Positions 1 to 7,095 of a stretch of 9,440 nucleotides of DNA are shown here, one piece after another (position 1 is the first letter of the stretch; each line of letters opens with the position of its first letter). A program made the translations under genes and the position numbers. The stretch is taken from positions 1 to 9,440 of the forward strand of contig JAODNS010000035.1 of NCBI GenBank assembly GCA_025465145.1, given 5' to 3'. The notes under the pieces were generated by a model that saw only the letters and a list, made by a program, of their open reading frames with translations, had not been told where the DNA came from and did not search any database. The stretch is from Frankiales bacterium. GTDB taxonomy: Bacteria; Actinomycetota; Actinomycetes; Mycobacteriales; SCTD01.

Positions 1-502
1 GCCGAGCGAGCTGACCGGGCGCCTGGCCGGCGTACCGGGCGAGCATCACCAACACGACCGCCTGCCGCTGCTCCAAGTCCAGCGCGACCTTGTCCAGCTC
101 CCGCAGCACCGCCAGCACATGCCGCTCGGTCAGCACACCCGCCTCGACCGCCTCCAGCAGACCGGGCAGCTCCGCCACCGCCAGCGCCTGCCCGACGAGG
201 TTGCTACCGGTCGTCGACGTGGCGCCGACGGCGAGGCCGACCTCGTCGCCAGCGAACTCACGAGCCTCAGCACCGGCCCGGTTGTAGGCGGCGACGATTG
301 CCCGGACCTGACCGGCGAACGCCTGGTCCTTCAGCTGCTGCCACCGGCCGATCTCGTCCAGCTCATCGGTGGGCGTCGCGGTGAACAGCAGCGCCTGCGT
401 CCGGTCCAGCGCCCGGTCCACGAAAGCCGCCAGCCGCTCCGGCGACATCGCCGCCGGCACCGGCCGCGACGACCAGGCGACGGGAGCGGCGGTGCTGGAC
501 AT
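1..502 (-). CDS. DUF222 (13E12 repeat family) protein, N-terminal part; probable HNH endonuclease-type protein, cut by the window edge
   Basis: The first 167 codons are present and the C-terminus lies left of position 1. The visible protein is one long helical DUF222 domain. After an Ala/Pro-rich start, residues 45-100 contain TDELDEIGRWQQLKDQAF and an AREFAGDEVGLAVG segment. A GSNLVGQALAVAELPGLLE helix, then ERHVLAVLRELDKVALDLEQ and VVLVMLARYAGQ, follow. Family knowledge: DUF222 normally precedes a C-terminal HNH nuclease domain in actinobacterial 13E12 proteins, which are often multicopy. That domain would be outside the window, so nuclease activity is inferred. The ATG at 502 has no Shine-Dalgarno sequence but sits 6 bases after a TAGGTT box, so the mRNA may be leaderless. 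Family assignment is confident and function is not. Confidence 0.85.
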   Translation of the reverse strand, partial: MSSTAAPVAWSSRPVPAAMSPERLAAFVDRALDRTQALLFTATPTDELDEIGRWQQLKDQAFAGQVRAIVAAYNRAGAEAREFAGDEVGLAVGATSTTGSNLVGQALAVAELPGLLEAVEAGVLTERHVLAVLRELDKVALDLEQRQAVVLVMLARYAGQAPGQLAR

Positions 503-508
503 GACCCG

Positions 509-514
509 AACCTA
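509..514 (-). promoter_or_regulatory. Candidate -10 box of a leaderless promoter for the DUF222 gene
   Basis: Read on the minus strand, TAGGTT is followed by exactly six bases (CGGGTC) and then the ATG at 502. This matches the TANNNT spacing expected if transcription begins at the A of the start codon. No purine-rich ribosome binding site is present. There is no convincing -35 element. This is inferred from spacing only. Confidence 0.4.
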
Positions 515-558
515 AGGCCCACCTGTGACAGAAACCGTTGTCCAGCAGGGGTTGTGGA

Positions 559-591
559 GCAACTGCGGGGCGACGCGAGGCGTCCAGTTGC
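559..591 (-). terminator. Bulged hairpin, candidate terminator after the rhomboid gene
   Basis: GCAACTG (559-565) pairs with CAGTTGC (585-591), and inside it GACGC (572-576) pairs with GCGTC (580-584) around a GAG loop. This gives 12 paired bases with one 6-base bulge. It begins 8 bases beyond the rhomboid stop codon at 600-602. No U-tract follows, as is common for high-GC actinobacteria. Together with the DUF222 promoter it fills the 97-base gap between the two genes. Confidence 0.4.
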
Positions 592-599
592 GGCACTGC

Positions 600-1406
600 C
601 TACCGCTGCGCGTACGGCCCCCACCGCGGCTGCAGCTGCCGCTGCTGCGCGCTGTTCCGCAGCCGCCACACCAGCGCTGCTCCGACGACGAACCCGATGA
701 CGTGCGCGCCGTACGCCACCCCTCCCCCATCCGCGACGCCGGCACCCCGGAAGTAGAGGTACTGCAGGACGAACCAGCCGCCGAGGACGAGCCAGGCGGG
801 CAGCCGTACCGGCAAGAAGAAGAAGAACGTCAACAACGACCAGACCCGCGCCCGCGGGAACAGCACCAGGTAGGCGCCGAGCACACCGGCGATCGCCCCG
901 GACGCACCGACCAGCGGCGTGGAGGACGACGGCGTGAACAGCGAGTGCCCGTACGTCGCCGCGTAGCCGCAGCCCAGGTAGAAGAGCAGGTACTTCAGCC
1001 GCCCGAGCCGGTCCTCGACGTTGTTGCCGAACACGTACAGGAACAGCATGTTGCCCAGCAGGTGCAGCCAGCCGCCGTGGAGGAACATCGCAGTCAGGAC
1101 CGAGAGCACCGGGATCTTCTCGAACGGCGCCGGGGTGGAGGCGACGCAGCCGGTACGGCCGCCCTCCCGGCCCACGGCGCCGGTCGCACCCGACGGGTCC
1201 TGCCGGTTGCGCAGGATCTCCTTGGGCTCGGCGGCATACCGGTCGAAGAACGCGACGGTCTTGCACTCGGCCTTCGCGGAGTCCTCGCCGACGACGTGGT
1301 GGCTCACCGGGCTCAGCAGGAACGCGACGACGTTGACCGCGATGAGCAGGTACGTGACGACTGGCGTGCGCCGCGTCGGGTTGACGTCGTGGACGGGCAG
1401 CACCAA
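600..1406 (-). CDS. Rhomboid family intramembrane serine protease
   Basis: A 268-residue multi-span membrane protein that cleaves transmembrane substrates within the bilayer. TM1 lies at about residues 14-34. The L1 side carries the rhomboid signature FLHGGWLHLLGNMLFLYVFG, with H110, H115 and N119, followed by an NNVEDRLG turn. The nucleophile is S169 in GASGAIAG, and the second catalytic residue is H235 in YGAHVIGF near the last helix. A loop of about 60 residues between TM1 and the signature carries two cysteines, C48 and C87. The TTG at 1406 and the GTG at 1403 are both possible starts. GAGGAG at 1413-1418 gives spacing of 6 or 9 bases and overlaps the stop codon of the upstream oxidoreductase, so translation is probably coupled. 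It is the last gene of the malic enzyme operon. Substrate unknown. Confidence 0.93.
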   Translation of the reverse strand: MVLPVHDVNPTRRTPVVTYLLIAVNVVAFLLSPVSHHVVGEDSAKAECKTVAFFDRYAAEPKEILRNRQDPSGATGAVGREGGRTGCVASTPAPFEKIPVLSVLTAMFLHGGWLHLLGNMLFLYVFGNNVEDRLGRLKYLLFYLGCGYAATYGHSLFTPSSSTPLVGASGAIAGVLGAYLVLFPRARVWSLLTFFFFLPVRLPAWLVLGGWFVLQYLYFRGAGVADGGGVAYGAHVIGFVVGAALVWRLRNSAQQRQLQPRWGPYAQR

Positions 1407-1416
1407 CGCCGGCTCC

Positions 1417-2382
1417 TCAGGTGGTCAGGACGATCTTGCCGAACACGTCCCCCGTCGTGAGCCGTTCGAAGCCCCGCCGCGCGTCGCTCATCGGCATCAC
1501 CTCGTCGACCAGCGGCCGGATGCCGGCCGCGTCGCAGAAGCTCAGCAGCGCGGCCAGCTCCGCACGGGTGCCCATGGTGGAGCCGACGACGCGCAGCTGC
1601 AGGAAGAACAGCCGGTTGAGGTCCGCCGACGGGTCCGCGCCGGTGGTGGCGCCCGAGACGACGAGCGTGCCGCCCGGCCGCAGCGCCTTCATCGAGTGCG
1701 ACCACGTCGCCTTGCCGACCGTCTCGAGGACCGCGTCGACCCGCGACGGCAGCCGTGCGCCGCTCTCGAACGCCTGGTGCGCCCCGAGCTCGAGCGCCTT
1801 GCTGCGCTTGTCCTCGTCGCGGCTCGTCGCCCAGACGAGGAGGCCGGCAGCGCGCGCCAGCACGATCGCGGCCGTGGCCACGCCGCCGCCAGCGCCCTGG
1901 ACCAGGACCGTGTCGCCGGGCTTCAGCCCGCTCTGCGTGAACAGCATCCGGTACGCGGTCAGCCAGGCGGTCGGCAGGCACGCGGCCTCCTCCCACGACA
2001 GCGCCGTCGGCTTCGGCAGCACGTTCCGGGCAGGTACGACGACCGTCTCGGCGAGCGTTCCGTCGTAGAGCTCGGACAGCAGCGTCCGGCGCGGGTCGAG
2101 CGTCTCGTCGCCCGCCCAGCCGGGGGTGCTGATGACGGCATGCACCACGACCTCGCGGCCGTCGTCGGTGAGCCCGGCGGCGTCGCAGCCGAGGACCATC
2201 GGCAGCTTGTCCGCGGCCAGTCCGACGCCCTTGAGCGACCAGAGGTCGTGGTGGTTGAGCGCAGCCGCCTTCACGTGCACCCGCGTCCAGCCCTCCGGCA
2301 CCTCGGGATCCGGGTGGTCGCCGACGGCGAGGCCGCTCAGCGGGTCGTCGGCAGACTGGGCGACGCAGGTGACGGCGAGCAT
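1417..2382 (-). CDS. Zinc-independent medium-chain reductase/dehydrogenase (quinone oxidoreductase-like)
   Basis: 321 residues, the usual MDR length. An N-terminal GroES-like fold carries KAAALNHHDLW at about 39-48 and LGCDAAG at 64-70. It is followed by GDTVLVQGAGGGVATAA, with the nucleotide-binding GAGGGVA at residues 163-169. C-terminal elements VLETVG and LRPGGTLVVSGATTG, and a closing FGKIVL strand, are typical of the family. The usual GHE glutamate that helps bind catalytic zinc is replaced by GCD, and the four-cysteine structural zinc lobe is absent. It is therefore probably a zinc-less NAD(P)H-dependent reductase of the quinone oxidoreductase/enoyl reductase type despite the common name zinc-binding dehydrogenase. 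ATG at 2382 lies 9 bases past the malic enzyme stop, with a weak SD. Its substrate cannot be deduced from the context. Confidence 0.88.
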   Translation of the reverse strand: MLAVTCVAQSADDPLSGLAVGDHPDPEVPEGWTRVHVKAAALNHHDLWSLKGVGLAADKLPMVLGCDAAGLTDDGREVVVHAVISTPGWAGDETLDPRRTLLSELYDGTLAETVVVPARNVLPKPTALSWEEAACLPTAWLTAYRMLFTQSGLKPGDTVLVQGAGGGVATAAIVLARAAGLLVWATSRDEDKRSKALELGAHQAFESGARLPSRVDAVLETVGKATWSHSMKALRPGGTLVVSGATTGADPSADLNRLFFLQLRVVGSTMGTRAELAALLSFCDAAGIRPLVDEVMPMSDARRGFERLTTGDVFGKIVLTT

Positions 2383-2391
2383 CTGCCGACT

Positions 2392-3564
2392 TTAGAGGCG
2401 CGCGACGCCGTCCTCGCGGGCGGCTGCGGCCACCGCGTCCGCCACGGCCGGTGCGACGCGCGGGTCGAAGACGCTGGGGATGACGCAGTCCTCGGACAAG
2501 TCATCCCCGACCACGGCGGCGAGCGCCTCCGACGCGGCCAGCTTCATGTGCTCGGTGATGCGGGACGCGCGTACCGCCAGCGCCCCCTTGAAGACGCCCG
2601 GGAACGCGAGCACGTTGTTGATCTGGTTCGGGAAGTCGCTGCGCCCGGTGGCCACCACGCGCGCGCCGACGGCGTGCGCGACGTCCGGGTGGATCTCCGG
2701 GTCGGGGTTGGCCATCGCGAAGATGATGCAGTCGGCCGCCATGGTCCGGACCGCCTCGACGGGGACCGTGCCGGCCGACAGCCCGATGAACACGTCGGCG
2801 CCGACCAGCGCCTCCAGAAAGGTGCCGGTGAGGCCGCCGCGGTTGCTGATGGCGGCGAACAGCCGCTTCTCGTCGTTGAGGTCCTCGCGGCCGACGTGGA
2901 CCATGCCCTTGCTGTCGGCGATCGCGAGGTCGCCGATGCCCGCCTCGAGGATCATCCGCGAGACCGCGATGCCCGCAGCGCCCGCGCCGCTGACGACGAC
3001 GCGCAGGTCCCCGAGCGAGCGGCCGGTGAGGCGGGCGGCGTTGCGCAGGGCCGCGAGGACCACGATCGCCGTGCCGTGCTGGTCGTCGTGGAAGACGGGG
3101 ATGTCGAGGCGCGCCTGCAGCCGGCGCTCCACCTCGAAGCAGCGGGGCGCGCTGATGTCCTCCAGGTTGATGCCACCGAACGCGGGCGCGAGCCGCGCCA
3201 CCGTCTCGACCAGCTGGTCGACGTCGGTCACGTCGAGGCAGATCGGCACCGCGTCGATGCCGCCGAACTCCTTGAACAGCAGCGCCTTGCCCTCCATCAC
3301 CGGCAAGGCGGCCTCGGGGCCGATGTCGCCCAGCCCGAGGACGGCGGTGCCGTCGGTGACGACGGCGACGGTGTGCGACTTCCACGTGTAGTCGTACGCC
3401 AGAGTCCGGTCCTCGGCGATGGCCGTGCAGACGCGGGCGACGCCGGGCGTGTACGCCAGCGACAGGTCCTCGCGCGTCCGCACCGGCACGGTGCTGACGA
3501 CTTCGATCTTGCCGCCCGCATGCAGGACGAAGGCCGGATCGGTAGCGCGGTCGACGGCCGTCAC
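2392..3564 (-). CDS. NAD(P)-dependent malic enzyme, prokaryotic short form
   Basis: Oxidatively decarboxylates malate to pyruvate with a divalent metal, linking the TCA cycle to gluconeogenesis and NAD(P)H supply. The 390 residues match the short bacterial form. Visible motifs are SLAYTPGVA with catalytic Y38, GLGDIGPEAALPVMEGKALLFKEF with the catalytic lysine region near 93-98, NLEDISAPRCFEVE with metal ligands E135/D136, and FHDDQHGTAIV with D161. The Rossmann glycines are GAGAAG at 193-198, followed by FAMANPDPEI and FPNQINN near 310-317. The start is GTG at 3564 because GGAGGA at 3572-3577 lies exactly 7 bases upstream. Cofactor preference (EC 1.1.1.38 or 1.1.1.40) cannot be read with certainty. 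First gene of the operon with the MDR and rhomboid genes. Confidence 0.95.
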   Translation of the reverse strand: MTAVDRATDPAFVLHAGGKIEVVSTVPVRTREDLSLAYTPGVARVCTAIAEDRTLAYDYTWKSHTVAVVTDGTAVLGLGDIGPEAALPVMEGKALLFKEFGGIDAVPICLDVTDVDQLVETVARLAPAFGGINLEDISAPRCFEVERRLQARLDIPVFHDDQHGTAIVVLAALRNAARLTGRSLGDLRVVVSGAGAAGIAVSRMILEAGIGDLAIADSKGMVHVGREDLNDEKRLFAAISNRGGLTGTFLEALVGADVFIGLSAGTVPVEAVRTMAADCIIFAMANPDPEIHPDVAHAVGARVVATGRSDFPNQINNVLAFPGVFKGALAVRASRITEHMKLAASEALAAVVGDDLSEDCVIPSVFDPRVAPAVADAVAAAAREDGVARL

Positions 3565-3715
3565 AGGGGTGTCCTCCAGCTGGGCGGTTCCGTGGGTCCT
3601 CGGGCCGGCGCCCGCCGTCGTCCGAAGATCTCGATCGTGGCACAGCGCGCGCGCTGATCAGCCGCCGGGGCTCGGGCTGCCAGAATGCAGCGACCCGACT
3701 CGTCAGGAGCTCTTC
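3565..3715. promoter_or_regulatory. Divergent spacer between the malic enzyme and amino acid importer operons, with a palindrome cluster
   Basis: This 151-base region must hold promoters for both operons. It contains a perfect 14-bp palindrome CAGCGCGCGCGCTG (3643-3656). Three GATC-centred palindromic hexamers also lie here: AGATCT (3626-3631), CGATCG (3632-3637) and TGATCA (3655-3660). The only -10-like box I see for the importer is CAGAAT (3681-3686), which is weak and lacks a -35. The SDs are GGAGGA (3572-3577, minus) and AGGAG (3705-3709, plus). Operator function is speculative. Confidence 0.4.
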
Positions 3716-4624
3716 TTGCGCACCAGGACCCGCCGCTTCCTCCCCACCATCGCTCTCGCTGCAGGCCTCGTCCTCTCGGGGTGCGGGTCGAGCGACGGCG
3801 ACTCCCCTGCGGTCGACGAGCGAAGGGCGTCCGGCAGCGCGGCAGGCGCTCCGCTCGCCGCCGAACTGCCGCAGGCGATCCGCGACGCGGGCGTGCTGAA
3901 GGTCGGCTCGGACGTGGCGTACGCGCCGGTCGAGTTCTTCGACACCGACGGCAAGACGGTCATCGGCATCGACCCCGACCTCGGCAAGGCGCTGGCGAGC
4001 CAGCTCGGCGTGAAGCTCGAGTTCCAGAACGCCACCTTCGACGGCCTCATCACGTCGCTCGGCTCGAAGCGGATCGACCTGATCATGTCCGCGATGAGCG
4101 ACACCCCGGAGCGGCAGAAGCAGATCGACTTCGTCGACTACTTCACGGCGGGCACGTCGATCCTCGTGAAGAAGGGCAACCCCGAGGGCATCAAGACGCT
4201 GGACGACTTCTGCGGCAAGACGGTCGCGCTGCAGCGCGGCACCACGCAGGAGGACGTCGCCAAGGCGCAGCAGGCGAAGTGCAAGACGGCGGGCAAGGAG
4301 CTGAAGGTCCTCGCGTTCGACCGCGACACCGAGGCGCTGCTGCAGGTGAAGCAGGGCCGCGCGGTCGCCGACATGAACGACTTCCCCGTCGCGGCGTACA
4401 ACGCGAAGACGTCCGGTGGCGGCAACGACTTCGAGGTGGTGGGCGAGCAGATCGAGGCCGGGCCCTACGGCATCGGCGTCCGCAAGGAGGACACCCAGCT
4501 GCGCGACGCCCTGCAGAAGGCGCTGCAGGCGCTGATCGCCAACGGCGACTACGGCAAGGTCCTCGAGAAGTGGAACGTCGCGCAGGGCGCCGTGACGACG
4601 GCGACCGTGAACGGCGGCAAGTGA
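3716..4624 (+). CDS. Polar amino acid ABC transporter substrate-binding lipoprotein (SBP_bac_3 family)
   Basis: 302 residues. A positively charged N-terminus (MRTRTRRF), a hydrophobic stretch and the lipobox LSGC at 20-23 predict a lipoprotein attached through C23. The mature protein has the type-3 binding fold: GVLKVGSDVAYAPVEFFD, then IGIDPDLGKALASQLGVK, GLITSLGSKRIDLIMSAMSDTPER, a VDYF hinge region and VALQRGTTQE. C166 and C189 flank the second lobe start and could form a disulfide. Start chosen as TTG at 3716 because AGGAG at 3705-3709 lies 6 bases upstream and the signal peptide begins there; longer in-frame starts would put unrelated sequence before the signal. Its stop is followed 4 bases later by the permease start. 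It captures an amino acid, probably glutamate-like or another polar one; the exact ligand is unknown. Confidence 0.93.
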   Translation: MRTRTRRFLPTIALAAGLVLSGCGSSDGDSPAVDERRASGSAAGAPLAAELPQAIRDAGVLKVGSDVAYAPVEFFDTDGKTVIGIDPDLGKALASQLGVKLEFQNATFDGLITSLGSKRIDLIMSAMSDTPERQKQIDFVDYFTAGTSILVKKGNPEGIKTLDDFCGKTVALQRGTTQEDVAKAQQAKCKTAGKELKVLAFDRDTEALLQVKQGRAVADMNDFPVAAYNAKTSGGGNDFEVVGEQIEAGPYGIGVRKEDTQLRDALQKALQALIANGDYGKVLEKWNVAQGAVTTATVNGGK

Positions 4625-4628
4625 CCTC

Positions 4629-5495
4629 GTGACCGAGGCACCGGCGCGGCTGGTGGCCGTTCCCGTACGCCACTACGGCCGCTGGATCAGCGCCGTCCTC
4701 GTCCTGACGGCGCTGGCCGCAGTGGTCTACGCCTTCTCGCGGGCGGCCATCGACTACGGCACCACGCGCAGGTTCCTCACGGCGGACGTCATCGTCAGCG
4801 GCGCCTGGCACACGCTGCTCATCAGCGTGCTCGCTCAGGCGATGGGGATCGCCCTCGGCGTCGTCTTCGCCGTCATGCGGTTGTCCAAGAACCCGGTCAA
4901 CACCTCGGTGTCCTGGTTCTACATCTGGCTGTTCCGCGGGACGCCGGTCCTGGTGCAGCTGCTGATCTGGTACAACCTCGCGCTCGTCTTCCCCACCATG
5001 TTCGGTCACCCGACGAGCGACGTCATGACGCCGTTCCTCGCGGCTCTGCTCGGCCTCGGGATCAACGAGGGCGCCTACATGGCGGAGATCGTGCGCGCCG
5101 GGATCGGGTCGGTCGACGACGGCCAGACGGAGGCAGCGCACTCGCTCGGCCTGACGCCGGGACAGACCCTGCGCCGGGTCGTGCTGCCGCAGGCGATGCG
5201 CGTCATCATCCCGCCCACGGGCAACGAGTTCATCAACATGCTGAAGACGTCGTCGTTGGCGTTCACGATCCAGTACGCGGAGCTGCTGAACGGCGCGGTG
5301 CGCGTCTACACCAACAACCTCCAGGTCATCGAGCTGTTGTTCACCGTGTCGATCTGGTACCTGTTGCTGACCAGCGTGTTCAGCTTCGGCCAGTACTTCC
5401 TGGAGCGCCGGTTCGCGCGCGGGGCGCAGCGCGAGCTGCCGGCGACGCCGCTGAGCCGGCTGGTGGCGAACCTGCGGACGAGACCGCGCGCATGA
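4629..5495 (+). CDS. Polar amino acid ABC transporter permease (HisM/GlnP type)
   Basis: 288 residues. One N-terminal helix lies at about 18-36. The BPD_transp_1 core runs from about 55 to 260: WHTLLISVLAQAMGIALG, then the family hallmark FRGTPVLVQLLIWY at 102-115, and NEGAYMAEIVRAGI at 146-159. The cytoplasmic EAA loop begins at E168 (EAAHSLGLTPGQTLRRVVLP) and contacts the ATPase. One gene only, so the channel is presumably a homodimer. GTG at 4629 lies 4 bases after the binding-protein stop with a poor SD, so expression probably depends on translational coupling. The TGA stop overlaps the ATPase ATG. Confidence 0.95.
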   Translation: MTEAPARLVAVPVRHYGRWISAVLVLTALAAVVYAFSRAAIDYGTTRRFLTADVIVSGAWHTLLISVLAQAMGIALGVVFAVMRLSKNPVNTSVSWFYIWLFRGTPVLVQLLIWYNLALVFPTMFGHPTSDVMTPFLAALLGLGINEGAYMAEIVRAGIGSVDDGQTEAAHSLGLTPGQTLRRVVLPQAMRVIIPPTGNEFINMLKTSSLAFTIQYAELLNGAVRVYTNNLQVIELLFTVSIWYLLLTSVFSFGQYFLERRFARGAQRELPATPLSRLVANLRTRPRA

Positions 5496-6259
5496 GCACT
5501 CCCATGGTGCTGGCGGAGCAGGTGCACAAGTCCTTCGGTCGCCTCGAGGTGCTCAAGGGCATCGACCTCGAGGTGCAGCGCGGCGAGGTGATGTGCCTGC
5601 TCGGTCCGTCCGGCTCGGGCAAGTCGACCTTCCTGCGGTGCATCAACCACCTGGAGAAGATCGACGCTGGCCGGCTGTCGGTGGACGGCCACCTCGTCGG
5701 CTACCGCGAGGCGCACGGCAAGCTGCACGAGCTCAAGGAGAAGGAGACGGCCAAGGCCCGGTCCGAGATCGGGATGGTCTTCCAGCGGTTCAACCTGTTC
5801 CCGCACATGACCGCCCTCGGCAACGTCGTCGAGGCACCCGTGCTGGTCTGCCGCAAGAGCCGCGCGGAGGCCGAGGAGGCGGCGCGAACGCTGCTGGACC
5901 GGGTGGGGCTCGCGGACAAGGTCGACGCGTACCCGGCGCAGCTGTCCGGCGGGCAGCAGCAGCGCGTCGCGATCGCGCGGGCCCTCGCGATGGAGCCCAA
6001 GCTGATGCTCTTCGACGAGCCGACCAGCGCGCTCGACCCGGAGCTGGTGGGCGACGTGCTGGACGTCATGCGCGGCCTGGCGAACGAGCACCAGATCACG
6101 ATGATCGTGGTGACGCACGAGATCGGGTTCGCCCGCGAGGTCGCGGACACCGTCGTCTTCATGGATGGTGGCGTGGTCGTCGAGGCGGGCGAGCCGGAGC
6201 AGGTGCTCACCCGACCGCGCGAGGAGCGGACCAGGTCCTTCCTGGGCAAGGTGCTCTAG
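5492..6259 (+). CDS. Polar amino acid ABC transporter ATP-binding protein (GlnQ/HisP type)
   Basis: 255 residues with all ATPase motifs intact: Walker A GPSGSGKST (38-46), Q-loop Q98 in MVFQRFNLFPHMT, signature LSGGQQQR (151-158), Walker B LMLFDE (171-176) followed by PTSALD, and the H-loop H209 in VVTHE. A charged segment at about 70-90 (REAHGKLHELKEKE) sits before the Q-loop. A short insertion there is seen in some actinobacterial members of the family. The ATG overlaps the permease stop (ATGA, 5492-5495). It powers import of the amino acid captured by the upstream lipoprotein. No terminator is visible after its stop. Confidence 0.96.
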   Translation: MSTPMVLAEQVHKSFGRLEVLKGIDLEVQRGEVMCLLGPSGSGKSTFLRCINHLEKIDAGRLSVDGHLVGYREAHGKLHELKEKETAKARSEIGMVFQRFNLFPHMTALGNVVEAPVLVCRKSRAEAEEAARTLLDRVGLADKVDAYPAQLSGGQQQRVAIARALAMEPKLMLFDEPTSALDPELVGDVLDVMRGLANEHQITMIVVTHEIGFAREVADTVVFMDGGVVVEAGEPEQVLTRPREERTRSFLGKVL

Positions 6260-6290
6260 CCTCTCGCCGGTGCAGGCGACCGTGATCCCC

Positions 6291-6827
6291 ATGACCCTCC
6301 GCGAGACGCGTATCGACGGCCTCGTCGTCCTCACGATGAAGCAGGTCACCGACGCGCGGGGCACCGTGCGCGAGTTCTACCGCCAGTCGTCGTGGCAGGA
6401 GGCGGGGCTGCCGGACCTCGGCCCGTGGCAGCAGGTCAACCTGACGGAGACGAAGCCGGGTGCCCTGCGGGGGCTGCACGGCGAGGCCATGCACAAGCTC
6501 GTCGCCGTCGCTGCGGGCGAGGCCTTCGGCGCCTACGTGGACGCCCGGCCGGACAGCCCGACGCGCGGGGTGGTCGAGACGGTCGAGCTCACTGCAGGCC
6601 AGCAGGTGCTCGTGCCGCGCGGGGTCTGCAACGGGTTCCAGTCGCTGGGGACTGCCCCGACGCAATACCTGTACTGCTTCGACGTGGAGTGGGTGCCGGG
6701 CATGGCGGGCGTTGCCGTGAACCCGCTGGACCCGGCCCTCGGCATCGCCTGGCCGCTGCCGGTCGACGTCGCGAACCCCGCGATCATCAGCGCGAAGGAC
6801 GCCGCCGCGCCGCCGCTCGAGCTCTGA
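6291..6827 (+). CDS. RmlC-like dTDP-sugar 3,5-epimerase family protein, lone gene with an atypical active site
   Basis: 178 residues of one cupin domain, the size of RmlC. Matches to the family run end to end: DARGTVREFYR (21-31), the core GALRGLHGEAMHKLVAVAAGE with H63 and K69, AYVDARPDSPTRG, VLVPRGVCNGF (107-116), a QYLYC segment (125-129), NPLDPALGIAWPLP and the closing ISAKDAAAPPL with D170. H63 and D170 fall at the numbers known for classical RmlC. However, the usual AHGF histidine is asparagine (N114), and the usual Y-x-P-x-x-E segment reads EWVPGMA, with W134 and no glutamate. No rmlA, rmlB or rmlD lies nearby, so the substrate may differ. ATG 6291 was chosen by family alignment; in-frame GTGs at 6282 and 6270 are possible. 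It starts 31 bases after the ATPase stop, and its 3' end overlaps sodX by 41 bases. Confidence 0.85.
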   Translation: MTLRETRIDGLVVLTMKQVTDARGTVREFYRQSSWQEAGLPDLGPWQQVNLTETKPGALRGLHGEAMHKLVAVAAGEAFGAYVDARPDSPTRGVVETVELTAGQQVLVPRGVCNGFQSLGTAPTQYLYCFDVEWVPGMAGVAVNPLDPALGIAWPLPVDVANPAIISAKDAAAPPLEL

Positions 6828-7095
6828 GCGGCCAGTAGCGCAGCAGCACCCTCGCCTCGACATCGGCGACACCGGACGGCCCCTCGGCGAACGGGTTGTC
6901 GGACGCCAGCAGCCAGCCGCCGTCGCGCGGCTCGACGGCGCGCTTCACGACGAGCAGCTCGGGCCGCTCCCGGAACCGCGCTACGACGACGTCGCCCGGA
7001 CGGATCCGTGCGCCGTACGCCACCAGCAGGAAGTCGCCGTCCTTCAGCGCCGGCGACATCGAGGGGCCGCTGACCGCCGCCGTCCCGATGCGCAC
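6787..7095 (-). CDS. sodX: Nickel-type superoxide dismutase maturation protease (S26/S24-like)
   Basis: A short signal-peptidase-like Ser/Lys protease of 102 residues. The nucleophile is S12 in VSGPSMSPAL, followed by KDGDFLLVAYG and the RPGDVVVARFR strand. The general base is K51 in LLVVKRAV, and a closing GGWLLASDNPFAEGPSG box is present. There is no transmembrane anchor, unlike general signal peptidase I. Family knowledge: this protein is encoded beside sodN and trims the SodN leader to expose the nickel-binding His. The divergent sodN gene 55 bases away supports this directly. The GTG at 7095 is preferred: the only upstream ATG in frame would run into the sodN ribosome binding site. The C-terminus (ARAAARRRPSR) is strongly basic and overlaps the epimerase gene tail to tail. 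Confidence 0.88.
   Translation of the reverse strand: MRIGTAAVSGPSMSPALKDGDFLLVAYGARIRPGDVVVARFRERPELLVVKRAVEPRDGGWLLASDNPFAEGPSGVADVEARVLLRYWPLRARAAARRRPSR

Noticed and set aside
119..700. Plus-strand open frame opposite the DUF222 gene
   Set aside because: The minus strand gives an uninterrupted DUF222 protein, whereas the plus frame is compositionally biased and crosses the rhomboid 3' end.
525..1460. Plus-strand 311-codon open frame opposite the rhomboid gene
   Set aside because: The minus strand carries the rhomboid catalytic motifs; the plus-strand product is Gln/Arg-rich and meaningless.
1021..3657. A very long plus-strand open frame (878 codons) antisense to the malic enzyme and reductase genes
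   Set aside because: It is Arg/Asp/His-rich low-complexity translation with no recognisable domain, and it lies opposite two well-identified genes. Long stop-free antisense frames are normal at this GC content.
3419..3715. N-terminal extension of the binding protein in the same frame
   Set aside because: The extension overlaps the malic enzyme gene and would bury the lipoprotein signal peptide. The TTG at 3716 with AGGAG upstream is a better start.
3716..3784. Possible twin-arginine (Tat) signal on the binding lipoprotein (TRRFLP)
   Set aside because: The spacing does not fit the RRxFLK consensus, so an ordinary Sec lipoprotein signal is the simpler reading.
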